Assembly (NCBI RefSeq): GCF_009807005.1
Contig: NZ_WUBR01000001.1
Span: forward strand, 124,001 to 188,000
Direction of reading: 5' to 3'
Length of the DNA stretch: 64,000 nt
Origin: Aurantiacibacter rhizosphaerae
GTDB lineage: Bacteria > Pseudomonadota > Alphaproteobacteria > Sphingomonadales > Sphingomonadaceae
Shown: positions 1 through 7,956 of the stretch, one piece after another
Layout of the letters: the number at the start of each line of letters is the position of its first letter
Position numbering within the stretch: the stretch's first letter is position 1
The notes under the pieces: generated by a model
Databases searched by the model: none
The model's input: the letters and a program-made list of their open reading frames with translations, nothing else
What the model was told of the DNA's origin: nothing
Program-made: the position numbers and the translations under genes

Positions 1-855
1 GAGGGCGTTCGCTGCCCGATGGAACTGTCCACCTATTTCCGCATCAATGCGGAGAACACCGGCCAGTTCGAACGCACGCTGATCATCGCCGAAAAGGGCA
101 GCTACGTCAGCTATCTGGAAGGCTGCACCGCGCCCATGCGTGACGAGAACCAGCTGCACGCCGCAGTGGTGGAACTGGTCGCCATGGAAGATGCGGAGAT
201 CAAGTATTCCACCGTGCAGAACTGGTATCCCGGCAATTCCGAAGGCGTGGGCGGGATCTACAACTTCGTGACCAAGCGTGGCCTCTGCCAGGGCGCACGG
301 TCCAAGATTTCGTGGACGCAGGTGGAAACCGGCAGCGCGGTGACGTGGAAATACCCGTCCTGCGTGCTGAACGGGGTGGACAGCGTGGGCGAGTTCTACT
401 CCGTCGCCGTGACCAACAATCACCAGCAGGCCGACACCGGCACAAAGATGATCCACAATGCCAGCGGCACCCGCTCCACCATCATCTCCAAGGGGATTTC
501 GGCTGGCAAGAGCAACAACACCTATCGCGGCCGCGTGGCGATTGCCGCCAATGCCGACAATTGCCGCAATTATACCGAGTGCGACAGCCTGCTGCTGGGC
601 AGCGAATGCGGCGCGCACACCGTGCCCTATATCGAGGTGAAGAACCCCACCGCCCAGATCGAGCACGAGGCAACCACCAGCAAGATCAGCGACGATCAGC
701 TGTTCTACGCCATGCAGCGCGGCTTGGGTGAGGAAGAGGCCGTGGCGCTGATCGTCAACGGCTTCGCCAAGGAAGTGCTGAAAGAGCTGCCGATGGAATT
801 TGCGGTCGAAGCGCAGAAGCTGCTGGCGATCTCGCTTGAGGGGAGCGTGGGGTGA
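1..855 (+). CDS. sufB: SufB, Fe-S cluster scaffold subunit (C-terminal part; 5' end outside window)
   Basis: This is the C-terminal 284 residues of SufB, which forms the SufBCD scaffold where Fe-S clusters are built in the cytoplasm. The reading frame is open from base 1, and the in-frame ATG at 19 is internal because the preceding residues EGVRCP already match the family ([14 protein letters not shown]). The conserved TECDS and SECGAH cysteine segments and the [11 protein letters not shown] motif of the SufB/SufD fold are present. It is followed by sufC, sufD, sufS, sufT and sufA. Its stop overlaps the next gene as GTGA. The N-terminal portion and the operon promoter lie upstream of the window. 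Confidence 0.97.
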   Translation, partial: EGVRCPMELSTYFRINAENTGQFERTLIIAEKGSYVSYLEGCTAPMRDENQLHAAVVELVAMEDAEIKYSTVQNWYPGNSEGVGGIYNFVTKRGLCQGARSKISWTQVETGSAVTWKYPSCVLNGVDSVGEFYSVAVTNNHQQADTGTKMIHNASGTRSTIISKGISAGKSNNTYRGRVAIAANADNCRNYTECDSLLLGSECGAHTVPYIEVKNPTAQIEHEATTSKISDDQLFYAMQRGLGEEEAVALIVNGFAKEVLKELPMEFAVEAQKLLAISLEGSVG

Positions 856-1412
856 CCGAACGCAAGAAACTGCAACTGCGCGATCCTTCCGAAACCGCCG
901 AAGCCCCCGCGATCAAGAAGCGTGGGCGCGGTTGGGAAATCAGCGACAAGCGGCTCGACAATTTGCATGAGCAGGCGCGCAAGATGCGGCGTCATGCCTC
1001 CGAGGCGCACAAGGCGCTGGCGGAGCGCTTTTCCAAGGCGGCTCTGGGTCGCCACACCTTCAAGCGGTTCGCCGTGGTGGGCAGCGCGATCGTCGACTTC
1101 AATTGCCACACGCTCGGCATGGCCATCGTGATTGACGAGGAAGGCGACGACGAGAAGCTTAATCGCCGCCGCGACAAGTCACTGGAAGCCGTAGGCGTGA
1201 AGGTGATGCACATCAAGGCCGCCGATATCCTTGAAAATATGGACGATGTGCTGGCCCGCATCACCGCCGGAATGCGCCTGCGCATTGCCGACAAGGGCGA
1301 GGCCCGCCGCCGCCACGAGTCCGAACATCCGCGCCAGTCCCGCCCCCGCTACGATCGCGACGGCAACGGCCCGCCGCGCGGCGATCGCGGCAACAGGGGC
1401 GAGCGAGGGTGA
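852..1412 (+). CDS. DUF559-type nuclease-like protein in the suf operon
   Basis: A 186-residue protein with a GTG start that overlaps the sufB stop by four bases (GTGA), so it is translationally coupled. Residues about 65-145 fit the DUF559 fold, a relative of Vsr/very-short-patch endonucleases: an IVDF strand, a VIDEEG segment, [17 protein letters not shown] and a final [13 protein letters not shown] helix. The last 35 residues are rich in Arg, Gly and Asp, like RGG nucleic-acid-binding tails. Such genes are known beside suf genes in sphingomonads, but I know of no demonstrated role in cluster assembly. Nuclease activity is inferred from the fold only. Confidence 0.75.
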   Translation: MTERKKLQLRDPSETAEAPAIKKRGRGWEISDKRLDNLHEQARKMRRHASEAHKALAERFSKAALGRHTFKRFAVVGSAIVDFNCHTLGMAIVIDEEGDDEKLNRRRDKSLEAVGVKVMHIKAADILENMDDVLARITAGMRLRIADKGEARRRHESEHPRQSRPRYDRDGNGPPRGDRGNRGERG

Positions 1413-1415
1413 CGC

Positions 1416-1682
1416 ATGAGTGCATCGATCGACAGGCTGGTCGCCATGGCGAAGGGTGAGGGCATGACCGGCGAACTGGTCCACTGGACCAAGGCCGACG
1501 TGTGGACCTTCCAGGGCCCCATGCCGGACGCCATCATGGCGGCAGGCACGGCAGACCCGGCGGTCGACTATTACTGGCAGGCCGCCAACGGCCCGCATCG
1601 GGAAGACACAGGATTTATCGACGGCGCGGCAAAAATCGCGATCTCGTTTGACAAAAAGAAAGACGACAATGCTGAAAATTGA
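1416..1682 (+). CDS. Small protein of unknown function within the suf operon
   Basis: An 88-residue soluble protein with ATG three bases after the previous stop. Its last 14 bases overlap the start of sufC. It has no signal peptide or membrane segment. It contains several aromatics (HWTKADVWTFQG, DYYWQAA) and ends in a charged FDKKKDDNAEN tail. I do not recognise a family. Its tight position between sufB and sufC genes on the same strand supports it being real and co-expressed with the Fe-S machinery, but gives no direct function. Confidence 0.7.
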   Translation: MSASIDRLVAMAKGEGMTGELVHWTKADVWTFQGPMPDAIMAAGTADPAVDYYWQAANGPHREDTGFIDGAAKIAISFDKKKDDNAEN

Positions 1683-2415
1683 AAACCTCCACGCCGAAAT
1701 TGACGGCAAACCGATCCTCAAGGGCCTTTCGCTCGAAGTGAACGCGGGCGAGATCCACGCGATCATGGGACCGAACGGCGCGGGCAAATCCACGCTGGCC
1801 TATGTGCTGGGCGGCAGGCCCGGTTATGAGGTTACGCAGGGCAGCGTCACCTTCAACGGCAAGGACCTGTTCGAAATGGAGCCGCATGAGCGCGCTGCTG
1901 CCGGCATGTTCCTGGGCTTCCAGTATCCCGTTGAAATTCCCGGCGTTTCCAACGTGCAGTTCTTGCGCGAGGCGCTGAATTCCCAGCGCAAGGCGCGCGG
2001 CGAAGAACCGCTTTCGGGCGGTGAATTCCTGAAGCTGGCTAAGGAAAAGGCCGCCCTGCTGAAGCTCGACATGGAAATGCTGAAGCGCAACGTGAACGTC
2101 GGATTCTCCGGCGGTGAAAAGAAGCGTAACGAGATGGTGCAGATGGGCATCCTCGATCCCGCCTTCGCCGTGCTGGATGAAACCGATTCCGGCCTCGATA
2201 TCGATGCGCTGAAGGTGGTGGGCGAGGGCATCAATGCCATCATGCGCAAGCCTGACAAGGCCGTAATGCTGATCACCCATTACCAGCGCCTGCTGGACTA
2301 TGTGCAGCCTGATTTCGTGCACATCCTGGCCGCTGGGCGAATCGTCAAAACCGGCGATGCCGAGCTTGCCAAGCAGCTGGAGGCCGAAGGCTATGACGAG
2401 GTAATGGCCGCATGA
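1669..2415 (+). CDS. sufC: SufC, ATPase of the SufBCD complex
   Basis: A 248-residue ABC-type ATPase that powers conformational change in the SufBCD scaffold. Motifs in order: Walker A GPNGAGKST (34-42), Q-loop region FQYPVEIPGVSN, ABC signature FSGGEKKRNE (about 145), Walker B AVLDETDSGLD and H-loop ITHYQRL. The DETDSGLD form is typical of SufC rather than of membrane transporters, and there is no membrane partner. The ATG at 1669 follows an AAAGAAAGA stretch and gives the usual family length. A TTG seven codons upstream is less likely. The stop overlaps sufD as ATGA. Confidence 0.97.
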   Translation: MLKIENLHAEIDGKPILKGLSLEVNAGEIHAIMGPNGAGKSTLAYVLGGRPGYEVTQGSVTFNGKDLFEMEPHERAAAGMFLGFQYPVEIPGVSNVQFLREALNSQRKARGEEPLSGGEFLKLAKEKAALLKLDMEMLKRNVNVGFSGGEKKRNEMVQMGILDPAFAVLDETDSGLDIDALKVVGEGINAIMRKPDKAVMLITHYQRLLDYVQPDFVHILAAGRIVKTGDAELAKQLEAEGYDEVMAA

Positions 2416-3158
2416 GCGAACTCCCGACAATCCGTGACGAATCCTGGCGCTATGCCGATTTCGATGCTGTCGCAAAGCTGGGCGTGGAGGCGCTTGACCA
2501 GTGGCAGGACGTGTCCGTCGCTGACGGCGAAACGCATCGCCACTGCATGATCGTGGGCGGCGATGCGCCAGAGGTGCACCGCATCCGCCTGAACATTGGC
2601 AAGAGCGCACGGGCCGAGTTCTTCGTGGTCGTGATCGGCGATGATTACACCCGCGTGGAGGTGGAAACCGACCTTGGCGAGGGCGCGCATTTCGAATTTG
2701 GCGGCGTCACCATCGGCGGCGGCGATGCCGTGCGCGAATTCGTGACCCGCACCGCGCATGACCGGCCCGATGCCACCTCCAACCAGGTGGTGCGCGCCGT
2801 GCACTGGAACGAGGCGACAGGCAATTTCCTTGGCGCGATCAACGTGGGCCGCGAAGGCCAGCGCACCGATGCGGGCCAGGATTTCAAGGCGCTGGTGCTG
2901 GAAAAGGGTGCCACCGCCAATGCCAAGCCTGAGCTGGAAATCTTTGCCGACGATGTGAAATGCGCCCACGGCGCCGCCATCGGCCAGATGGACGAAATGG
3001 CGCGCTATTACATGGCCAGCCGCGGCATCGCGCCCGATGTGGCGCAGCGCCTGCTGGTGCGCGCCTTCATCGCCGATGCTCTCGCCGCGCTGGAGGACGA
3101 GGCAGAGGCAGAACGCCTGCTGGAAGCCGCGCTGAATGTGCTGGAGGCCCGCAGGTGA
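2412..3158 (+). CDS. sufD: SufD, Fe-S scaffold subunit (short form)
   Basis: A 248-residue SufD-like protein, partner of SufB and SufC in the scaffold complex. The N-terminus (ESWRYADFDAV) matches the SufD start and the C-terminal half carries the SufB/D core: GREGQRTDAGQDFKALVLEKGATANAKPELEIFADDVKCAHGAAIGQ, with CAHGA conserved. It is much shorter than the roughly 420 residues of enterobacterial SufD. The N-terminal helical region and part of the beta-helix are reduced, a form common in sphingomonads. It starts ATGA over the sufC stop and ends GTGA over the lipoprotein gene. Confidence 0.93.
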   Translation: MSELPTIRDESWRYADFDAVAKLGVEALDQWQDVSVADGETHRHCMIVGGDAPEVHRIRLNIGKSARAEFFVVVIGDDYTRVEVETDLGEGAHFEFGGVTIGGGDAVREFVTRTAHDRPDATSNQVVRAVHWNEATGNFLGAINVGREGQRTDAGQDFKALVLEKGATANAKPELEIFADDVKCAHGAAIGQMDEMARYYMASRGIAPDVAQRLLVRAFIADALAALEDEAEAERLLEAALNVLEARR

Positions 3159-3550
3159 AGCGCGCCCTCGCCATCCTCCTCGCACCGCTGGCACTGGCCG
3201 CCTGCGCCACCACGCCGGTGATCGATGCGCCGCCCGCCAGCGCCTATACCCCGCTGAGCATCCCGGATCGCGCCTTCCAGTCCGAGGAGCAGGTGGCCGA
3301 TTTCTACCTCAACCGCGCCAACACCGATGATGCCGAGATCACCCGCGAGATTGGCCGCGATGGGACCGGCCTTGGCAGCCGCATGATCCTTGTCACCACC
3401 GATGGCTATCGCGACGATTCCGTGATCGGAGAGCAATGGCGCATCGTGCTGGGTGAGGCTGACGATGGCTATCGCGTGCTGCAGGCGGGCATCCGCTACA
3501 ATTGCGCGCGCGGTGCAAATCCGGGATGGAGCCGCAACCTGTGTCCGTAA
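3155..3550 (+). CDS. Small lipoprotein of unknown function in the suf operon
   Basis: A 131-residue protein starting with GTG in a GTGA overlap with sufD. Residues 1-17 form a lipoprotein signal peptide with lipobox LAAC, so the mature protein should be lipid-anchored at Cys17 and face the periplasm. The mature part (DFYLNRANTDDAEITREIGRDG, VIGEQWRIVLGEADDGYRVLQAG) has no motif I recognise and ends with a Cys pair that could form a disulfide. An exported protein inside a cytoplasmic Fe-S operon is unexpected. The overlap implies co-translation rather than shared function. Confidence 0.75.
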   Translation: MKRALAILLAPLALAACATTPVIDAPPASAYTPLSIPDRAFQSEEQVADFYLNRANTDDAEITREIGRDGTGLGSRMILVTTDGYRDDSVIGEQWRIVLGEADDGYRVLQAGIRYNCARGANPGWSRNLCP

Positions 3551-4728
3551 CGCAAACAATGTCTCGCAAGGCTGATTTTCCCGGCCTCGTTACTGCTGAG
3601 GGCAAGCCCTGGCATTACCTCGATTCCGCGGCCACGGCGCAAAAGCCACAAGTCGTGATCGATGCCACCAGCGATGCGATGGGCAAGGATTACGCCACCG
3701 TGCATCGCGGCGTCTATTCCCGCTCTGCCGAAATGACGCTGGGTTACGAGGCCGCACGCCGCACCGTGGCCAGCTTCATCGGCGGGCAGGAGGACGAAAT
3801 CGTCTTTACCCGCGGCGCGACCGAGGCAATCAACCTGCTGGCCTATAGCTATCCGGACAAGGGGCGCGTGCTGCTGTCCGAGCTGGAGCATCATTCCAAC
3901 ATCGTGCCCTGGCAACTGGCGGGCTGGCAGGTGGACGTTTGCCCGCTGACAGACGATGGCCGAATCGATCTGGATGCTGCAGAGGCCATGCTGACGCGCG
4001 AGCACAAGATGGTCGCTTTCGCCCATGTCTCCAATGTCCTTGGCAGCATGGTGGATGGAAAGCGCGCTGCTGATCTGGCCCATGCGGTGGGCGCAAAGCT
4101 GCTGCTGGACGGGTGCCAGGCCGTGCCGCGCCTGCCGGTGGACGTTGCCGCGCTGGATTGCGATTTCTACGCCTTCAGCGCGCACAAGCTGTACGGCCCC
4201 ACCGGCATCGGTGCGCTGTGGGGGCGCGCTGACCTGCTGGCCGCCATGCCCCCGTGGCAGGGCGGCGGCGCGATGATCGACAAGGTCGGCTTCGATGCCA
4301 CCACCTATGCCCCGGCGCCACAAAGATTCGAGGCGGGCACACCTGCCATTATCGAGGCTATCGGCTTTGCCGCGGCCTGCGATTACGTGTCTGACATCGG
4401 GCGGGAAGCTATCCATCGTCACGAGGCAGAGCTTGTCCGCCAGACGCGCGAAGCGCTGGGCGCGATGAACGATGTGACGCTGTTTGGCCCCGATGACAGC
4501 GCCGGGATCGTGAGTTTCCTGATCGACGGGGTTCACCCGCACGATCTGGGCACCATATTGGATGAAGAGAACGTGGCCATTCGCGCAGGACATCACTGTG
4601 CGCAGCCGCTGATGGAAAAGCTGGGTATCACCGCCACCGCGCGCGCCAGCTTTGGTATTTATTCCGACGAAGACGACGTCGCCGCGCTGATCCGCGGTAT
4701 CGAACGCACCAAGAGGATTTTCGGCTGA
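3526..4728 (+). CDS. sufS: SufS, group II cysteine desulfurase
   Basis: A roughly 400-residue PLP enzyme that takes sulfur from cysteine for Fe-S assembly. Class V aminotransferase features are clear: YLDSAATAQKP at the start, HHSN in the cofactor pocket, the PLP lysine in FSAHKLYGPTG (about residue 221) and the persulfide cysteine in GHHCAQP (about residue 358). The start is uncertain. ATG 3526 overlaps the upstream gene by 25 bases, and GTG 3541 or ATG 3559 are alternatives. None has a strong ribosome binding site. The stop and the next ATG share one base (TGATG). Confidence 0.95.
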   Translation: MEPQPVSVTQTMSRKADFPGLVTAEGKPWHYLDSAATAQKPQVVIDATSDAMGKDYATVHRGVYSRSAEMTLGYEAARRTVASFIGGQEDEIVFTRGATEAINLLAYSYPDKGRVLLSELEHHSNIVPWQLAGWQVDVCPLTDDGRIDLDAAEAMLTREHKMVAFAHVSNVLGSMVDGKRAADLAHAVGAKLLLDGCQAVPRLPVDVAALDCDFYAFSAHKLYGPTGIGALWGRADLLAAMPPWQGGGAMIDKVGFDATTYAPAPQRFEAGTPAIIEAIGFAAACDYVSDIGREAIHRHEAELVRQTREALGAMNDVTLFGPDDSAGIVSFLIDGVHPHDLGTILDEENVAIRAGHHCAQPLMEKLGITATARASFGIYSDEDDVAALIRGIERTKRIFG

Positions 4729-5261
4729 TGGAAAATCAGGAAGACATGTCTCAGAAGGACGACAAGGATTTCATCGCAGCACCTTCGCCCACGGAGAACG
4801 TGGTGGCGAAGCCGCCCCGCGCCCGCGTTTCCGACGCGCCGCTGCCGGAGGAGGAGCCGGAGGAGGAATCCGCAGGCGAGAAGCTGGAGCGCAAGCGTGA
4901 TTACCTGGAAGGGTTCCTGCAGAAGAAGCCCGAGGGCGTTGCTCCGGGTGAACCGGGCGGCGAGGTGCACCAGTCGGTAATCGATGCGCTGAAGGAAATT
5001 TACGATCCGGAGATCCCGGTGAACATTTATGACCTTGGCCTGATCTATAATGTCGAAGTGGCGGAAGATGCGGACGTGAAGGTCACCATGACGCTGACGA
5101 CGCCCAATTGTCCGGTTGCCGAAACCATGCCCAACGAGATCGAGATGCGCGTGATGAGCCTGCCCGGCGTTCGCGATGCAGAGGTTGTGGTAACGTGGGA
5201 TCCGCCGTGGGATCCTGCCAAGATGAGCGACGAAGCGCGGCTTGAACTGGGGATGCTGTGA
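4728..5261 (+). CDS. sufT: SufT, DUF59/MIP18-family Fe-S maturation factor
   Basis: A 177-residue protein whose C-terminal 100 residues form a DUF59 (MIP18) domain: EIYDPEIPVNIYDLGLIYNVEV, then TLTTPNCPVAETMP with its conserved cysteine, and VVVTWDPPWDPAKMSDEARLELG. The N-terminal 75 residues are acidic, low-complexity and probably disordered (EEEPEEES). SufT proteins take part in Fe-S maturation, and the position between sufS and sufA supports this. The ATG overlaps the sufS stop by one base, with a second in-frame ATG (MSQKDD) six codons on as an alternative start. Confidence 0.93.
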   Translation: MENQEDMSQKDDKDFIAAPSPTENVVAKPPRARVSDAPLPEEEPEEESAGEKLERKRDYLEGFLQKKPEGVAPGEPGGEVHQSVIDALKEIYDPEIPVNIYDLGLIYNVEVAEDADVKVTMTLTTPNCPVAETMPNEIEMRVMSLPGVRDAEVVVTWDPPWDPAKMSDEARLELGML

Positions 5262-5626
5262 TGAGCGATACCAAGACAAGAACCCGCCCTGCGCCAAAGG
5301 CTGCCGTCATCCTTACGCCCGCTGCGGAGCAGCGCGTGGCGGATCTGATGGCGCGCGCGCCGGACGATGCGATCGGCGTAAAGCTGTCCACACCGCGCCG
5401 GGGCTGTTCAGGCCTCGCCTATTCGGTGGACTATATTTCCGAAGAACAGGGTTTTGACGAAAAGATCGAAACGCCCGGTGGCACCTTCTACATCGACGGC
5501 GCCAGCGTGCTGTATCTGATCGGCAGCACGATGGACTGGGTGGAGGATGATTTCACCGCCGGGTTCGTGTTCGAAAACCCCAATGCCAAGGGTGCCTGCG
5601 GCTGCGGCGAAAGCTTCATGGTCTAG
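5261..5626 (+). CDS. sufA: SufA/IscA-type A-type Fe-S carrier
   Basis: A 121-residue HesB/IscA/SufA protein that carries Fe-S clusters from the scaffold to target proteins. The three cluster-binding cysteines are in place: Cys49 in RRGCSGLAY and Cys113/Cys115 in the C-terminal ACGCGESF motif. The first 15 residues are a basic extension. ATG 5261 overlaps the sufT stop, while the adjacent GTG at 5258 would add one residue. It is the last gene of the suf operon and faces a convergent gene across a hairpin. Confidence 0.95.
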   Translation: MSDTKTRTRPAPKAAVILTPAAEQRVADLMARAPDDAIGVKLSTPRRGCSGLAYSVDYISEEQGFDEKIETPGGTFYIDGASVLYLIGSTMDWVEDDFTAGFVFENPNAKGACGCGESFMV

Positions 5627-5642
5627 GCCGTCTGGCCAGACC
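5620..5642. terminator. Hairpin at the convergent end of the suf operon
   Basis: GGTCT, a bulged A, then GGCC pairs with GGCC-AGACC around a four-base loop, giving nine base pairs. It sits at the end of sufA and just before the stop of the convergent gene. No T-run follows on either strand, so a role as a bidirectional terminator is likely by position but not certain. Confidence 0.4.
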
Positions 5643-5644
5643 AC

Positions 5645-6586
5645 TTACGCTACGCCGGTTTCTTCTGCGATGAAGCCCAGCAACGCCTCGTCATAGGCGT
5701 CCACTTCGCCGCTGGCGGCGATCTGCTGGTCCAGCCATGCCTGTTCGATGCCGTTTACCTCGGCTTCTGCGGCAACCTGCTCTGACCGGCTGGGGCCTTC
5801 GTCCTTTTTGCCGAACACCACACCAAACGCATTGGGCGCGCTTTTTGCCATATTGCCCATGAAGCGGCCGATGCTGGCCTTGTTGTCGGCCACGAAGGCT
5901 TCCAGTTCCAGCATCCGTTCATGGCTGATCTGCCCGTTGGAATGGGCAAAGCCCATCAGGTAATTGCCCACGGATTGCACGAACAGGCGCTGGAATTCCG
6001 GCACATTTTCCTGTGCGGCCACGGCGTTCTTGATGCGGAACATCACCTCCGCCTCGCGCCGACTGACGGCTGCGGGGCGATCGCTGGCCTGGCCGAAGAT
6101 GACGCGGCGCAGGATACGGCATTCCGCCTCTGTCACATGGCTGTCGGACAATTCTCCGCCACAGCGGGTGGGGCCGACGCCTTCCAGCACCTCACGCTCC
6201 AGCACGCCGAGAACGAAGGTTTTCAGCGTCTCCGGCACGTTGTGCGCGCGCTCTATGATGCGGGTCAGCAGTTCCAGCTCCGTCATGGAGCAGACCTTGC
6301 CATCCAGTTCCACCTGCCCAATCAGCCAATTGGCCTCCTCCGCGCTGGCAAAGCCAAGCGGATCGCTGCCATTCAGGACGAAATTCTGGATCGCCTCGAC
6401 AAAAAAGTCAGACCATTCGCGCGACGGGTTTTCGATCGCGTGCTGGGTGGCGAAGACGATCTCCGCCTCCTCCCGCGTCATCCTGCCATCGGCCCAGCCG
6501 GCACCGCGCAGGGCCAGCACTTCTTCCGAAGTGATCGAACGGTCGGCAGCGGCGTGCCGGGCAATCTCGGCGAATTCAAAACTCAT
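5645..6586 (-). CDS. Helical-repeat (TerB-like) protein of unknown function
   Basis: A 313-residue acidic, soluble protein with an AGGAGG ribosome binding site. It shows three tandem helical units of about 75 residues. Each begins with a pattern like GWADGRMTREEAEIVF, VELDGKVCSMTELELL or ECRILRRVIFGQA and ends with a hydrophobic helix pair (DFFVEAIQNFVL, LKTFVLGVLEREVL, QRLFVQSVGNYLM). The D-G-x-hydrophobic-x-x-x-E spacing resembles TerB-like or calcium-loop helical repeats. I do not recognise a named family. A 60-residue tail rich in Ala and Glu follows. It is monocistronic and converges on the suf operon. Confidence 0.7.
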   Translation of the reverse strand: MSFEFAEIARHAAADRSITSEEVLALRGAGWADGRMTREEAEIVFATQHAIENPSREWSDFFVEAIQNFVLNGSDPLGFASAEEANWLIGQVELDGKVCSMTELELLTRIIERAHNVPETLKTFVLGVLEREVLEGVGPTRCGGELSDSHVTEAECRILRRVIFGQASDRPAAVSRREAEVMFRIKNAVAAQENVPEFQRLFVQSVGNYLMGFAHSNGQISHERMLELEAFVADNKASIGRFMGNMAKSAPNAFGVVFGKKDEGPSRSEQVAAEAEVNGIEQAWLDQQIAASGEVDAYDEALLGFIAEETGVA

Positions 6587-6678
6587 GGGGGTCGGTCCTC
6601 CTGTCGCGCAGGATATGCCCCAACAGGCTTAATTTCGTGTTACCATGCCCGCTAGCTTCGGTCCCTCAACCCCAAGCC

Positions 6679-7113
6679 TCACCGACGGCGAGAAAGGGCC
6701 TGGATACAGGCTACCCTGTCCACTGCCGCACCATCACTGGCCCGCCGTGCCTCTATCCACGTGGCCACCGGCTGCGCACCGGGGGACAGCGGGTAGAGAT
6801 AGACATCCATCACGCAGGCATCGGACTTGAACTGCAGCTTGTGCATGTCCCCCTCCGGCGTATCCAGCCGCGGCTGGCCAAAGCGCGCGATGAGCGAGGA
6901 GGCCGGTTCGCGGATAATGCCGCCAAGGCCCGGACCCTGCAGAATTTCCGGCGCGCGAAAACCGGCGGCGGAGCGCGGCGGGGCCGGGGCATCCGTGGGC
7001 GGAACAACGCGCGGATCAACGGTGGAAGGCGGCGGCAAAGGCGTCTGCCGCGCCGGGATGGCGGTACAGGCCGAAAGCGAGGCGGCAGTCAGAAGGGTGA
7101 TGATCAGGCGCAT
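6679..7113 (-). CDS. Putative lipoprotein, unknown function
   Basis: A 144-residue protein starting at the ATG at 7113, chosen because a lipoprotein signal begins there (MRLIITLLTAASLSAC, lipidated Cys16). A proline-rich linker (residues 20-45) is followed by a small domain with the pattern LIARFGQPRLDTPEGDMHKLQFKSDACVMDVYLYP. This resembles SmpA/BamE-like two-layer domains in general shape, but the match is too weak to name. It lies 28 bases downstream of the EI24-domain gene on the same strand and may be co-transcribed. Confidence 0.7.
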   Translation of the reverse strand: MRLIITLLTAASLSACTAIPARQTPLPPPSTVDPRVVPPTDAPAPPRSAAGFRAPEILQGPGLGGIIREPASSLIARFGQPRLDTPEGDMHKLQFKSDACVMDVYLYPLSPGAQPVATWIEARRASDGAAVDRVACIQALSRRR

Positions 7114-7141
7114 GTTTTGCGGCTTTCCAGAAAGGCTGTGT

Positions 7142-7876
7142 CTAACGCGATTTGCGGTGCACCAGGTGCGTTGCCGATGCCGCTCCCAGCACCGGGGCCA
7201 GGAAATTGGCGAAGGGTATGGCCAGCATCGCTGCGACAACGCCGCCCAGCACGAAACGTTCTCCTCTGCCAAGGGGCGCGCTGGATTTGCCTGCCTGAGC
7301 CTGCACTGGCGATGAATCTGCTAACGATGAGTCCGCGGTCGAATGGCGCAGCCACACCATGTCCTGCAACTCGCGCCCCAGCAGCACGGCATTCACCAGC
7401 AGGAATAGGGCAAAGGTGCCCACGCCCGTGAACAGCAGGACAAGGGCGAAGGGCAGCGCGATCAGATTGGCCAGCAGCGCGCGTCCGGCGCTGGCAAGGG
7501 CGGCGCGCATCTGCTGGGCGAAGGAAAGGTTGCGCGCGGTCTTGGCGGCATGCGGATAATATCGCGCTTCCACCGCCAGCACCACGTCCTCTGCATAGAA
7601 CTGGATCACGGCCATCGCCACGATCCGCCACACCAGCCACAGCGCCACCAGCGCCATGATGAAGGACAGGGCCCCGCGCATGGCCCCGGCGCCGCTGAAC
7701 AGTGCATCGTCCAGCCCGCCGCGCGCCAGCAGCCAGTCCAGCGCAAACCACCCGGCCACGGCCACCGCCACGAACACCGCGAGGGTAACCGCGATGCTTT
7801 TCAGCAGGATGCGCAGCACCGCGCCATCGAACATCTGGCGCAGGCCCAGCCCCAGCGATGTGACGAGAGAACCCAT
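7142..7876 (-). CDS. EI24 domain-containing membrane protein
   Basis: A 244-residue integral membrane protein with about four to six hydrophobic segments (near residues 25-50, 68-95, 140-175 and 222-240). It fits the EI24/CysZ-like family. In enterobacteria CysZ is a sulfate permease, but in alphaproteobacteria the substrate is unknown. The segment YYPHAAKTARNLSFAQQMRAALASAGRALLANLIALPF is typical of the family. It probably forms a two-gene unit with the downstream lipoprotein and is divergent from the PfkB kinase at 7957. Confidence 0.8.
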   Translation of the reverse strand: MGSLVTSLGLGLRQMFDGAVLRILLKSIAVTLAVFVAVAVAGWFALDWLLARGGLDDALFSGAGAMRGALSFIMALVALWLVWRIVAMAVIQFYAEDVVLAVEARYYPHAAKTARNLSFAQQMRAALASAGRALLANLIALPFALVLLFTGVGTFALFLLVNAVLLGRELQDMVWLRHSTADSSLADSSPVQAQAGKSSAPLGRGERFVLGGVVAAMLAIPFANFLAPVLGAASATHLVHRKSR

Positions 7877-7956
7877 AGGCGCTTGCGATTGCGCGCCCCA
7901 TCGGCCAAGTCAACGCCGCTTGGCGTATTCGCGCCGTAAAATGTTCAGGAGACTGC

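Noticed and set aside
1615..2610. Long minus-strand open frame opposite sufC/sufD
   Set aside because: It mirrors the codon structure of the real plus-strand genes, has no ribosome binding site and gives a composition rich in His, Arg and Gln with no family signature.
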